Counted from the stretch's first letter, positions 25,408 through 33,611 are shown. The stretch is DNA of 36,640 bases from Bradyrhizobium sp. (GCF_030646015.1 NZ_JAUSLT010000083.1:1-36640), one strand, 5' to 3'. Notes: generated by a model not told the origin, from the letters alone. Translations and numbers: made by a program.

Positions 25408-26148
25408 GTGCTGCTGGCTATCTTTACGGATATCCATGCCAACCGGCAGGCGTTTTCCGCGTGCCTCGACTTTGCGCGGGCGCGCGGCGCGCAACGGATG
25501 ATTTTTCTCGGCGATTACGTCGGCTATGGCGCCGACCCGGAATGGACGGTCGAGACGGTGATGGACCTCGTCAACGATGGCGCCGTGGCGGTGCGCGGCA
25601 ACCACGACAATGCCATCAGCACACCCTCCGAAAGCATGAATGCCGAAGCCCAGGCCGCGATCGAATGGACCCGCGGGCGGCTGAGCGCGGCGCAGCGGCG
25701 TTTTCTCAGCGAGCTGCCGATGACGCTGCAGGAGGACGATCGCCTCTATGTGCATTCCGAAGCAAGCTCTCCCGGGCGATGGCGCTACGTCCAGAGCACC
25801 GCGGACGCCGCGCGCAGCATTGTGGCGAGCGACGCCCAGATCACCTTGTGCGGACATATCCATCTGCCGTCGCTCTATTCGATGTCCGCGGCCGCGAAGA
25901 TGACGAGCTTCGTCCCGGCCCCGGGAGTGCCGGTGCCGTTGCTGGGGGGCCGGCGCTGGCTCGCCGTTCTCGGCTCCGTCGGGCAGCCCCGCGATCGCAA
26001 TCCGGCGGCCGCGTTCGCGATGCTCGATACCGAGACCCGGGAGATTACCTATTGCCGGGTGCCCTACGATGTCGACGCGGCGGCGCAGCGGATTCGCGAT
26101 AACGGCCTGCCGCTCTGGCTGGCCGACCGGCTCATGGTCGGAAGGTGA
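25408..26148 (+). CDS. Calcineurin-like metallophosphoesterase
   Basis: Cytoplasmic binuclear-metal phosphoesterase of 246 residues. All metal motifs are seen: DIHAN (D8, H10), GDYVGYG (D36), GNHD (N65, H66), VHSE (H116) and GHIH (H150, H152). The arrangement is that of the YfcE/ApaH-like calcineurin superfamily; the GDYVGYGADP form is common in bacterial proteins annotated as phosphodiesterases or phosphoprotein phosphatases. The GTG at 25408 is chosen because GGAGGA lies just upstream; the frame is open from 25330. It ends 3 bases before the kinase-Usp gene, so they are one operon. Dephosphorylation of the kinase or its targets is an attractive inference only. Confidence 0.88.
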   Translation: MLLAIFTDIHANRQAFSACLDFARARGAQRMIFLGDYVGYGADPEWTVETVMDLVNDGAVAVRGNHDNAISTPSESMNAEAQAAIEWTRGRLSAAQRRFLSELPMTLQEDDRLYVHSEASSPGRWRYVQSTADAARSIVASDAQITLCGHIHLPSLYSMSAAAKMTSFVPAPGVPVPLLGGRRWLAVLGSVGQPRDRNPAAAFAMLDTETREITYCRVPYDVDAAAQRIRDNGLPLWLADRLMVGR

Positions 26149-26151
26149 GCG

Positions 26152-27600
26152 ATGGTCAATACATTGGTTGAGCCGGGCGCCGTCATCGACGGTTTCACGA
26201 TCGGGGAGTGCGTCCATCGCGGCGGCATGGCGGAGCTCTGGAGCGTGACCTGGCCCGACAGCGACACCCCGATGCTGATGAAGGTGCCGAAGGTTTCCGA
26301 GGGCGAGGATCCCGCCGCCATCGTCGGTTTCGAGATGGAGCAGATGATCATGCCGCGGTTGTCGGGACCGCACGTGCCGGCCTGCTTCGGGGCCGGCGAT
26401 TTCGCGCGGCAGCCCTATGTCGTGATGGAGCAGATTCCGGGCGAGACGCTTTACCAGCGCCTCCGCGAGTTGCCGATTTCCTACGAAGAGGCGAGGGCCA
26501 TCGTCGGCAAGATCGCAACCGCGCTGGCCGACCTGCACACGCAGAACGTCATCCACCACGACATCAAGCCGAGCAGCATCATGTTTCGTCCCTCCGGCGA
26601 GGCGGTGCTGATCGACTTCGGATTGTCGCATCACAACCAGCTGCCGGATCTGCTGCAGGAAGAATTCCGGCTGCCCTACGGCACCGCACCGTACATGGCG
26701 CCCGAGCGCCTGCTCGGCGTGCGCGACGATCCGCGCAGCGACCTGTTTTCGCTCGGCGTGCTGCTGTACTTCTTCACCACGGGGGTGCGGCCGTTCGGCG
26801 AGAGCGAGACCCTGCGCGGCATGCGGCGGCGGCTGTGGCGCGATCCCTATCCGCCGCTCAAACTCAAAGCCGACTATCCGCCCTGGCTGCAGGAAGTGGT
26901 GCTGCGCTGCCTGGAGATCGAGCCGGTCTGGCGTTATCCCACCGCGTCGCAACTGGCGTTCGAACTCGCGCATCCCGACCAGGTCAAGCTGACGGCGCGA
27001 TCGGAGCGGCGGGACCGCGATCCCCTCAGCACGGTGCTGCGCCGCCGTTTCAACCGAGAACTGACGCAGCCGAAGCCGAAAGCGGAGCTCGCCGCGCAAC
27101 TGGCGTCGTGTCCGATCGTGGCCGTCGCGCTCGATACCGCGGAGGGGGCCGACGAGCTGAACGAGGCGCTGCGCGTCACCGCCGGGCGAATCCTGGCGAC
27201 ACTGCCCTCCGCGCGGCTGGCATGCCTCAACGTCCTGAAGCTCAGCCGCGTCAGCATCGACAAGACGCTCGACGAGCAGGGCAACAACAAGCACATCGAC
27301 CGGATGGTGAGCTTGCGGCATTGGGCGTCGCCGTTGAAGCTCGACGACAACAGGCTCACGGTCCATGTATTGGAAGCGATGGATCCCGCGGCGGCGATCC
27401 TGGAGTTTGCCGCCGTCAATCATGTCGATCATATCGTCATCGGCGCGCGGCGGAATTCGCTGGCGCGGACGCTGCTCGGCAGCGTCTCCGCCAAGGTGGC
27501 GACCGAGGCGGCCTGCAGCGTGACCGTGGTGCGGCCGCCGCGACTGGCGGCGGTGCCGGAGCTGGCGGGAACAGGCAAGGGGCCCGACAAGGAATCGTAG
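26152..27600 (+). CDS. Ser/Thr protein kinase fused to universal stress protein (UspA) domain
   Basis: A 482-residue soluble fusion. Residues ~15-275 form a Hanks-type kinase: a modified glycine loop (HRGGMAELW), the ATP-binding Lys44 (MLMKVPK), the catalytic loop HHDIKPSSI with D137 and K139, DFG at 155-157 and the MAPERLLG activation segment end. Ser142 stands where nearly all active kinases have the metal-binding Asn. After a basic linker, residues ~318-462 form a UspA domain, ending with VDHIVIGARRNSLARTLLGS, which has the G-x2-R-x-S-type nucleotide-binding pattern. No transmembrane helix is present. It begins 3 bases after the phosphoesterase stop. Its TAG stop lies inside a palindromic repeat. 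Confidence 0.92.
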   Translation: MVNTLVEPGAVIDGFTIGECVHRGGMAELWSVTWPDSDTPMLMKVPKVSEGEDPAAIVGFEMEQMIMPRLSGPHVPACFGAGDFARQPYVVMEQIPGETLYQRLRELPISYEEARAIVGKIATALADLHTQNVIHHDIKPSSIMFRPSGEAVLIDFGLSHHNQLPDLLQEEFRLPYGTAPYMAPERLLGVRDDPRSDLFSLGVLLYFFTTGVRPFGESETLRGMRRRLWRDPYPPLKLKADYPPWLQEVVLRCLEIEPVWRYPTASQLAFELAHPDQVKLTARSERRDRDPLSTVLRRRFNRELTQPKPKAELAAQLASCPIVAVALDTAEGADELNEALRVTAGRILATLPSARLACLNVLKLSRVSIDKTLDEQGNNKHIDRMVSLRHWASPLKLDDNRLTVHVLEAMDPAAAILEFAAVNHVDHIVIGARRNSLARTLLGSVSAKVATEAACSVTVVRPPRLAAVPELAGTGKGPDKES

Positions 27601-27716
27601 GGTGGGCAAAGCCAGCGGTCGCGCGAACGCGCGCCCGATGGCGTGCCCACCATTCTTGCAGCGGCGCCGTTGATAGATGGTGGGCACGGCGCAAGCGCGC
27701 CTTTGCCCACCCTACG
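27596..27716. repeat. Palindromic repeat supplying stop codons to both flanking genes
   Basis: The outer ends are a perfect 16-base inverted repeat: CGTAGGGTGGGCAAAG (27596-27611) and CTTTGCCCACCCTACG (27701-27716). An inner perfect 12-base pair, CGTGCCCACCAT (27642-27653) and ATGGTGGGCACG (27677-27688), forms the core stem. The TAG in the left end is the stop of the kinase-Usp gene, and the TAG read on the minus strand at the right end (27714-27712) is the stop of the PH-like gene. The repeat therefore fills the whole intergenic space. Confidence 0.9.
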
Positions 27717-28284
27717 AATTCTTGCGGGAACGGCGTGGCGCAGTCTGGTCTCGCGCGCGTTCGAGAATGTCCCGGACGCGGTCAGCGTCAGGAATGCAGC
27801 GAAAGCCGTAGCGGCCGGTGTAGTCGGCATCGGGAGAGCGAGTCGAAACCCCGGACGCGAAGTTCAGGTGGCCGGCGCCGCGGCTGATGTCGAGGATTTC
27901 GAAGGTGGCGTCCATGTCTTCGAACGCGGTTCCGGTGACGGTCCGTTTGCCCCACACCGTGCGCAGGATCAGCGCGCGGCGGTCGGTGATCACGCACAGC
28001 GTCTGCAGGTCGTACAGCAGCATCACGAAGGGCGCCGCGATCATGATGGCGCCGGACATCAGAAAGAACGTCGCCGATTGATCGATCCAGCCTCTGGAAG
28101 CCGCGACGGCGCTGAGGATCAGCCAGGGAAATCCGACCCACCACAGAAACCGCCACATCAGCATGTCGGCGATGGCGTCGGGCTGGCCCTGCCAAAGCAC
28201 GCGCTCGCCGGGTTGCAGCGTCTTGATCAGCAGCCGCCGCAGACCTGCCGAAAACAGCGTCGATCGAATTTCGTCCATGCTCAT
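27712..28284 (-). CDS. Membrane protein with bacterial PH-like domain
   Basis: A protein of 190 residues with the layout of small bacterial PH-like membrane proteins: LQPGERVLWQGQPDAIADML near the N-end, two membrane segments (FLWWVGFPWLILSAVAA and FFLMSGAIMIAAPFVMLL), then YDLQTLCVITDRRALILRTV, which is the typical beta-strand entry to the PH-like domain, and HLNFASGV later. It ends in a basic tail (RRSRKNS) whose stop lies in the palindromic repeat. The start at 28284 (MSMDEIRS) is preferred because the frame above it is low-complexity; no strong binding site is seen. It is 58 bases downstream of rpe on the same strand. The function is unknown. Confidence 0.7.
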   Translation of the reverse strand: MSMDEIRSTLFSAGLRRLLIKTLQPGERVLWQGQPDAIADMLMWRFLWWVGFPWLILSAVAASRGWIDQSATFFLMSGAIMIAAPFVMLLYDLQTLCVITDRRALILRTVWGKRTVTGTAFEDMDATFEILDISRGAGHLNFASGVSTRSPDADYTGRYGFRCIPDADRVRDILERARDQTAPRRSRKNS

Positions 28285-28342
28285 GGCCGTTGGTCGCGGC
28301 AGCGCAGGAAATTGTTCGATTCCAGGGACAGCCTGAGGAGGG

Positions 28343-29044
28343 CTAAATCGCTTCGCCGCGCGCCAGCGCCGCCGCATTGCGGATCGCGGAAATATTGGCC
28401 TTGTAGCTTTCCATGGTGCCGCCCTTGAACACCGCCGAGCCCGCGACCAGGGCATTGGCGCCGGCGGCGGCAAGTGCGCCCGATACATCCGGGCCGACAC
28501 CGCCATCGACCTCGATATCGATCGGGCGGCCCGCGGTCATCGCGCGGAGGTCGCGGATCTTGCCCAGCGCCGAGGGGATGAAAGCCTGGCCGCCGAAGCC
28601 GGGATTGACCGACATCACCAGCACGAGGTCGATCAGGTCGATGACATATTCGATCGCCGAGATCGGGGTGCCTGGGTTGAGCGAGACGCCGGCCTTCTTG
28701 CCGAGCGCGCGGATCGCCTGCAACGAGCGATGCAGATGGGGACCTGCCTCGGCATGCACCGTAATCTGATCGCAGCCGGCCTTGGCGAAGGCCTCGAGGT
28801 AGGGATCGCAGGGCGAAATCATCAGATGCGCGTCGAAGATCTTCTTCGTGTGCGGGCGCATCGCCTTGATGACATCGGGGCCGTAGGAAATGTTGGGCAC
28901 GAAATGCCCGTCCATCACGTCGAGATGGATCCAGTCGGCGCCGGCCGCATCGACGGCGCGGACCTCTTCGCCCAGCCTGGCGAAATCCGACGCCAGGATC
29001 GACGGCGCGATGACGAGGGGACGTGACGCAAATTGGGCGGACAT
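28343..29044 (-). CDS. rpe: Ribulose-phosphate 3-epimerase
   Basis: TIM-barrel epimerase interconverting ribulose 5-phosphate and xylulose 5-phosphate in the pentose phosphate and Calvin cycles. 233 residues. The family blocks are [36 protein letters not shown] with catalytic Asp and His, [21 protein letters not shown], and the phosphate-binding EVDGGVGPD. The start at 29044 (MSAQFASRP) has GGGAAG six bases upstream. No other Calvin-cycle gene is in the window, so it may be the housekeeping copy. Confidence 0.97.
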   Translation of the reverse strand: MSAQFASRPLVIAPSILASDFARLGEEVRAVDAAGADWIHLDVMDGHFVPNISYGPDVIKAMRPHTKKIFDAHLMISPCDPYLEAFAKAGCDQITVHAEAGPHLHRSLQAIRALGKKAGVSLNPGTPISAIEYVIDLIDLVLVMSVNPGFGGQAFIPSALGKIRDLRAMTAGRPIDIEVDGGVGPDVSGALAAAGANALVAGSAVFKGGTMESYKANISAIRNAAALARGEAI

Positions 29045-29176
29045 GTGCGCTTCCCGGGCAGTTGCAAGGCGTGGCGGAACGGCTCCGCGTAACATGCGCC
29101 AAGTCCGGGGGCAATGCGGGCAGGCTGGGTCGGAAAAATCTGCCGTGACGGCAGCTATTGCCGGGGAGATTGAGCC

Positions 29177-29254
29177 ATGGCCGGTGCAAGAACCCTGGTT
29201 TTATTGGCTTTCTGCAATGGCACGGAGTTTGCTGATCCATCGGCGTGGAAGTAA
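29177..29254 (+). CDS. Possible 25-residue small protein
   Basis: A short frame, [20 protein letters not shown] and five more residues, ends in TAA at 29252. GGGGAG lies 8 bases before the ATG. The first half is hydrophobic. It lies in the 246-base space between the divergent rpe and first EF-hand genes, just upstream of the latter. There is no family support, and a frame this short can occur by chance; it may equally be untranslated leader. Confidence 0.2.
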   Translation: MAGARTLVLLAFCNGTEFADPSAWK

Positions 29255-29290
29255 CAGGCCGCGCCGTGCGGCATTTGCCGGAGTTTGGTC

Positions 29291-30049
29291 ATGCTGCAAG
29301 CCCTTGGCGCCGCGACGTCCGCGCTGGACCTTCTGAAATCGCTGACCGCATCGAAAACGCAATCCACCAGCAACAAGCAGGAACAGAAGAACCCGTTCGA
29401 TTTCTCCGGTAGCAGCACCGCCACCTCGGAAACCTCGTCGGCCAAGTCCGGAACGGCTGGCGGCTCGCAGATATCGCCGGCGACGATGAGCGCGCTGCTG
29501 GCTGCGCAAAGCCAGGCAACGACAGGATCGACCGCATCGGCGTCCACCAGCCGCTCGGACCCGCTGAAGGACCTGTTCGCTCAGATCGACGCCGACAGCG
29601 ATGGCAAGCTCAGCAACTCGGAATTCGAGCACGCGCTCGGCGCCGGCGGGACCAACCTGAAGCAGGCGGACAGCGTATTCGGCAAGCTGGACAAGGATGG
29701 CGACGGCGCGGTCAGCCTCAACGAAATGATGTCGGCGCTGAAAGGCAAGGCGCATCGTCGCCATGACGCCGCAGGTTCGGACGGTCCCGGAGCCCCGGGT
29801 GGAGCGGGCAAGGATCCGCTGATGCAGGCACTGCAGGGCGCATCCTCGACCTCGGTCACCAACAGTGATGGCTCGGTCACGACGTCGCTGACCTATGCCG
29901 ACGGCTCCAAGGTGACGATGACATCGGCCGCGGCCAGTTCGGCATCCAGTGCGGCGACGTCCTCCTATAATTTCATCGAGCAGATGATCCAGCGCCAGGC
30001 GCAGGCGATTTCATCCGCTTCCACCGGTTCACTTTCGGTCAGCGCCTGA
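29291..30049 (+). CDS. EF-hand calcium-binding protein, two EF-hands
   Basis: A Ser/Ala/Thr-rich low-complexity protein of 252 residues with two canonical calcium-binding loops. These are DADSDGKLSNSE at residues 100-111 and DKDGDGAVSLNE at 134-145, both with Asp/Asn/Ser at positions 1, 3, 5 and Glu at 12. Before them lies SQISPATMSALLAAQSQATT, and near the C-end ATSSYNFIEQMIQRQAQ; both blocks recur in the next gene. No signal peptide is evident, though proteins of this kind in rhizobia are often annotated as exported. GGAG lies 7 bases before the ATG at 29291. The Ca2+ role and partner are unknown. Confidence 0.85.
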   Translation: MLQALGAATSALDLLKSLTASKTQSTSNKQEQKNPFDFSGSSTATSETSSAKSGTAGGSQISPATMSALLAAQSQATTGSTASASTSRSDPLKDLFAQIDADSDGKLSNSEFEHALGAGGTNLKQADSVFGKLDKDGDGAVSLNEMMSALKGKAHRRHDAAGSDGPGAPGGAGKDPLMQALQGASSTSVTNSDGSVTTSLTYADGSKVTMTSAAASSASSAATSSYNFIEQMIQRQAQAISSASTGSLSVSA

Positions 30050-30112
30050 CATATCGGCTAGCCGGAGCGTTCGCGAAGAGCCGCCTTGCGAGGCAGTTGT
30101 TGGAGTTCTTTC

Positions 30113-30580
30113 ATGCAGCTTTCGGCTTACACCGCGTCGTCCGTCCTTGAGTTGCTGAGATCAGTGACCTCATCGAATTCGTCGTCGGCCAACTCCACCC
30201 GCTCAGGCCGGGAATCCTCGGATCCCTTCGGCGATATCTTCGGCGGGACCGCGATGTCCGGAAAATCGACTCCGTATTCCGGGCTCGATGGGTTTCCGCA
30301 GATGTTTCCGCAGATATCGTCGGCCACGATCAACGCGCTGCTTGCGACGCAAAGCCGGCCAGCGACCGCGCCACTCCCGTCGGCAGGGACCGGCAAGCCT
30401 GACGTCCCCAAGGACCCGTTCGCGCAACTCGATGCCGACGGCGATGGTCTGGTCACGAAATCGGAATTTGAGGCAACGGCAACCGGCGCCGCGACATCAT
30501 CCTACAATGTCATGAAAGAGATGATCGCGCGTCAGATGCAGGAGTTTGCAACCTCGTCCAGCGCATGGATGAAATTCTGA
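30113..30580 (+). CDS. EF-hand calcium-binding protein, one EF-hand, paralogue of the preceding gene
   Basis: A 155-residue protein with a single canonical loop, DADGDGLVTKSE, at residues 107-118. It shares with its upstream neighbour the order of blocks: a short amphipathic N-end (LELLRSVTSS against LDLLKSLTAS), QISSATINALLATQSRPAT, DPFAQLDADGDG, and the C-terminal ATSSYNVMKEMIARQMQEF. The second EF-hand and the Gly-rich linker of the neighbour are missing. GGAG lies 7 bases upstream of the ATG at 30113, which settles the start. The gap to the first EF-hand gene is 63 bases, so the two are probably cotranscribed after tandem duplication. Confidence 0.8.
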   Translation: MQLSAYTASSVLELLRSVTSSNSSSANSTRSGRESSDPFGDIFGGTAMSGKSTPYSGLDGFPQMFPQISSATINALLATQSRPATAPLPSAGTGKPDVPKDPFAQLDADGDGLVTKSEFEATATGAATSSYNVMKEMIARQMQEFATSSSAWMKF

Positions 30581-30595
30581 ACGTCAGCGAACGCT

Positions 30596-31591
30596 CTACC
30601 CAAATCGGTCCTTCCACGCCGGCAGCGCGCCGGGGAAGGGCAGGGCGGTCGCCTCATAGACGCCGCGGGCGATGGCGCGGGCCATCACGTTGGCCGCGAC
30701 CATGCCGAGTTCGGTGAGACCGGCCAAGGGATCAACGGGCTTTTCGCCGGTAGCCGCGGCAAACACCACATCGCCATCGAGCGGCGCGTGCACCGGATAG
30801 ATCGCGCGGGCAAATCCGGTCTGCGCCATCATCGCCAGCCGTTTTGCCTGTGGCTTGGTCAGCGCCGCATCGGTCACGACCACGGCCAGCGTTGTGTTTT
30901 CCACCGATGTCGCTGATGTGCCGCCCTTGATGCGCATCGTGAGCATGTCCGGCGTGAAGTCCACCGGCAATCCGCCCCCGCCGAATTCTTCGCCGGCTTC
31001 AAACGGAGCCGCCCAGAACCACGGTCCGTCGCCGACGGTAACGCTGCCGACCGCATTGACCACTGCAATCGCGGCGACCTTGATGCCTCCAGCCGTCGCC
31101 GCCGATGCCGAACCGATGCCGCCCTTGAAAGTCGCGGTGGTGGCGCCGAGCCCGGCGCCGACGCTGCCGAGCGCGAAATCCGCTGATGCCACCGCGGCCG
31201 CGGCATAGCCGAGGTCGCGGTAGGGCGCAAAACGGCCCCAGGCCTTGTCGCCGCCGTTGAGCAGGTCGAAACAGATCGCGCCCGGCACGATCGGGATCAG
31301 CGCGCCGCCGATGGCAAACCCGCGGCCGTGCTCGGCGAGCCAGGCCTGCACGCCGCCGCCGGCCTCGAGCCCGAACGCCGAGCCGCCCGCCAAGGCGATA
31401 CCGTGAATCTGCTCGACGGTGTTTTCGAGGTCGAGCACCGCGCCCTCCCGGATACCGGGCCCGCCGCCGCGGATATCGATCGCCGCCACCGCGGGCTTAT
31501 CGAAAATGATCGCGGTGACCCCGGATGCAAGTCGCCGGTCATCGGCGTGACCGACGCGGACGCCCGAGATATCGGTGAGGAGGTTCTTCAT
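30596..31591 (-). CDS. P1 family peptidase (DmpA/L-aminopeptidase D-esterase type)
   Basis: Ntn-type hydrolase of family S58, 331 residues. These enzymes cleave themselves to expose an N-terminal Ser/Thr nucleophile and act on peptides, beta-peptides or amides. The sequence has the family start LLTDISGVRVGHADDRRLAS, IDIRGGGPGIREGAVLDLEN, IHGIALAGGSAFGLEAGGGV and the processing region SVENTTLAVVVTDAALTK, where cleavage between N232 and T233 would be expected. No signal peptide is present. It starts at 31591 with only a weak binding site. It is convergent with the EF-hand pair, 15 bases apart. The physiological substrate is unknown. Confidence 0.92.
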   Translation of the reverse strand: MKNLLTDISGVRVGHADDRRLASGVTAIIFDKPAVAAIDIRGGGPGIREGAVLDLENTVEQIHGIALAGGSAFGLEAGGGVQAWLAEHGRGFAIGGALIPIVPGAICFDLLNGGDKAWGRFAPYRDLGYAAAAVASADFALGSVGAGLGATTATFKGGIGSASAATAGGIKVAAIAVVNAVGSVTVGDGPWFWAAPFEAGEEFGGGGLPVDFTPDMLTMRIKGGTSATSVENTTLAVVVTDAALTKPQAKRLAMMAQTGFARAIYPVHAPLDGDVVFAAATGEKPVDPLAGLTELGMVAANVMARAIARGVYEATALPFPGALPAWKDRFG

Positions 31592-31896
31592 GCTTTAACG
31601 GTGTCCGCGTCGAATCGCACTACTTTACCGCATCCCCGGAAACCGCATATCCGTCCGATATCGCAATACCGCTTGCGAGCAATGCTGTCGCGGGGAGGGC
31701 GGTGATGGATAGCGCTATCGCTTGTCCGGCGAATGGTCGTCTCTCTCCCGAAGGTTACGTTTGGGTTAATTCGGCAGGCGATCGGAGCACAGCAGTAACG
31801 GCATCTTTACTGACACCCGGAATATTGAGCGGGACGTCGATCCCAACCCGCCCGTCCGTTGTAGGCTGTCCTAGAGCCGTTCCGGGAGCCACCCCA
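31592..31896. other. 305-base divergent intergenic region
   Basis: The space between the start of the P1 peptidase gene and the TTG chosen for the response regulator. In the response-regulator frame it is open from 31702, but that part codes a low-complexity leader unlike a receiver domain, so I leave it untranslated. The stretch must contain promoters for both genes. I see no confident -35/-10 pair, hairpin or repeat in it. CTAGAGCCGTT at 31871 recurs at 32290 just after the regulator gene. Confidence 0.5.
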
Positions 31897-32292
31897 TTGC
31901 CCCGTATTCTTGTGATCGACGACCAGTCCGATGTGCGCGCGATGATCTCCATCGTATTGCGTATCCATCATTTCGATGTCGTCGAAGCCGCCAGCGCCGA
32001 GGCCGGGTTGAAGGAATTCGAGGGCGCCCAATTCGACCTCGCGATCGTCGATATCTTTTTGCAGGGAATCAACGGTTTCGACGTGATCGGGCTGATGCGT
32101 GAGCGCGTTCCGGGTTTTCCTGTGGTCGCGATATCGGGAATGACGGCGCTCGACTTCGTCTCGGCGTCACCCGAACTCTCCGACGTCGTATGTCTGCAGA
32201 AGCCGTTTCGTCCCAATCAGCTGGTCCGCGCGGTCGAAGCGGCGTATCAGCGCTCCGCGCGATACATCGCCGAAAGCACCGACGTCGCCTAG
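31897..32292 (+). CDS. Stand-alone response regulator receiver domain
   Basis: A single-domain CheY-like receiver of 131 residues. The phosphorylation pocket is complete: D8/D9 in RILVIDDQSDVRAM, the acceptor D52 in LAIVDIFLQGINGFD, S80 in VVAISGMTA and K102 in VCLQKPFRPNQLVRAV. There is no output domain. The TTG at 31897 is chosen because GGGAG lies 8 bases upstream and it gives exactly the usual receiver N-terminus; the frame is open to 31702. No histidine kinase gene is adjacent, so its partner kinase is unlinked. The nearest neighbours are the P1 peptidase and livK. Confidence 0.85.
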   Translation: MPRILVIDDQSDVRAMISIVLRIHHFDVVEAASAEAGLKEFEGAQFDLAIVDIFLQGINGFDVIGLMRERVPGFPVVAISGMTALDFVSASPELSDVVCLQKPFRPNQLVRAVEAAYQRSARYIAESTDVA

Positions 32293-32435
32293 AGCCGTTT
32301 TCGCAGAGATGATGACGTGTTGTTCTAGCGCAAGATCGGCAGCGCTTCCGGAGGCAGCAGAAGTTGGATGCTCCGGGCGCCGGGGCGCGTCGGGAACCTT
32401 TTTTCATTTCGTTTTCTGATGATGAACGTCAATCC

Positions 32436-32465
32436 AAAAAAACGCCCCGGCGAACCGGGGCGTTT
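32436..32465 (-). terminator. Rho-independent terminator of livK
   Basis: On the minus strand AAACGCCCCGG - TTCG - CCGGGGCGTTT forms an eleven-pair stem with a stable UUCG loop and runs into seven T (the A-run at 32436-32442 on the plus strand). It begins 28 bases after the livK stop. It could also slow transcription leaving the response regulator gene in the other direction. Confidence 0.9.
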
Positions 32466-32492
32466 GATGCGTCGATGGATCTGGTAACGAGC

Positions 32493-33611
32493 CTACGATC
32501 CCTTGGGATTGATCTCGGCGTAGTTGCCCTTGGCGTCCCACTTGTAGACGACATAGTCGATCGCCTTGATGTCGCCCTTGGCGTCAAAGCCCATCTTGCC
32601 GAGCACGGTGTCCCACTCGCCGGCCTTGATCGCCTCCATCACCTTTTTCGGATCGGTCGAGCCGACCTTGGCCACCGCCTTCGTCCACACCTGCATGGCG
32701 GCGTAGGTGTAGAGCGTGTAGCCTTCCGGATCGATGTTCTTGGCCTTGAACTTCTCGACGATGGCCTTCGCGGTCGGCTTGTTGCGCGGGTCGGGACCGA
32801 AGGTGAACAGCGTGCCTTCGGCGGCAGGACCCGTGATCGACGCGAATTCCTTGTCGTTCATGGCGTCACCCGCCATCAGCACCGTCTTGAGGCCCTGATC
32901 GCGCATCTGGCGCAGGATCAGGCCTGCCTCCTGATGATAGCCGCCGACGAACACGAGATCGATATTGTCGCGCTTCAGCCGCGACACGATCGAGTTGAAG
33001 TCCTTGTCGCCCTTGTTGTAGGACTCGAACATCTTCTCGGTCATGCCGGCCTTGTTGAGCGCCTTCTTGGTTTCGTCGGCGAGACCCTTGCCGTAGGTGG
33101 TCTTGTCGTTGAGGATGGCGACGTTCTTGCCCTTGTAGGTCTTGGCGATGAATTCGGCGGCGACCAGGCCTTGCTGGTCGTCACGGCCGCAGACCCGCGC
33201 CACGTTCCAGAGCTTGCGCTCCGTGAACAGCGGATTGGTCGAGGCCGGCGTGATCTGCAGCACGTTGCCGTCGGCATAGGCTTCCGACGCCGGGATCGAC
33301 GACGACGAGCAGAAGTGACCGGCGACGAACGGGATTTTCGCACTGGCGAACTTTTCCGCCACCGAGCGGGCCTGTTTTGGATCGCAGGCATCGTCGCCGA
33401 CCTGCAGCGCCAGCTTCTTGCCGAGCACGCCGCCGGCGGCGTTGATGTCCGCCACCGCCTGTTCGGCGCCGTTCTTCATCTGCCGGCCGAATGCGGATTC
33501 GCCGCCCGTCATCGGGCCCGCCACTGCGATGCTGATGTCCTGCGCCAGCGCCGTCGTCGACAGCGCCAGTGACGCGCCCAATGCCAGGCCGATGAGTTTC
33601 AATGATTTCAT
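32493..33611 (-). CDS. livK: Branched-chain amino acid ABC transporter substrate-binding protein
   Basis: Periplasmic binding protein of the HAAT (LIV) family, 372 residues. A signal peptide is clear: MKSLKLIGLALGASLALSTT followed by ALAQ, with cleavage before DISIAVAGPMTGGES. The family pattern AVAGPMTGGESAFGRQMKNG, LQVGDDACDPKQARSVAEKF with its Cys, and VAGHFCSSSSIPASEAY are present. It is on the same strand and downstream of livF, separated by 164 bases with no clear terminator, and has its own strong terminator. It most likely captures Leu/Ile/Val or related amino acids; the precise ligand cannot be read. Confidence 0.94.
   Translation of the reverse strand: MKSLKLIGLALGASLALSTTALAQDISIAVAGPMTGGESAFGRQMKNGAEQAVADINAAGGVLGKKLALQVGDDACDPKQARSVAEKFASAKIPFVAGHFCSSSSIPASEAYADGNVLQITPASTNPLFTERKLWNVARVCGRDDQQGLVAAEFIAKTYKGKNVAILNDKTTYGKGLADETKKALNKAGMTEKMFESYNKGDKDFNSIVSRLKRDNIDLVFVGGYHQEAGLILRQMRDQGLKTVLMAGDAMNDKEFASITGPAAEGTLFTFGPDPRNKPTAKAIVEKFKAKNIDPEGYTLYTYAAMQVWTKAVAKVGSTDPKKVMEAIKAGEWDTVLGKMGFDAKGDIKAIDYVVYKWDAKGNYAEINPKGS

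Noticed and set aside
25171..27687. An 838-codon open frame on the minus strand over the phosphoesterase and kinase-Usp genes
   Set aside because: Same artefact: low-complexity Arg/Gln/His-rich product with no recognisable motif, lying fully opposite well-supported genes.
1841..27716. Palindromic repeats considered as a dispersed CRISPR array
   Set aside because: The copies are kilobases apart, belong to different families and have no regular spacers or cas genes.
26208..27887. A 559-codon frame in another phase across the kinase-Usp gene
   Set aside because: Ala/Arg-rich alternative phase running into the repeat; the kinase frame explains the region.
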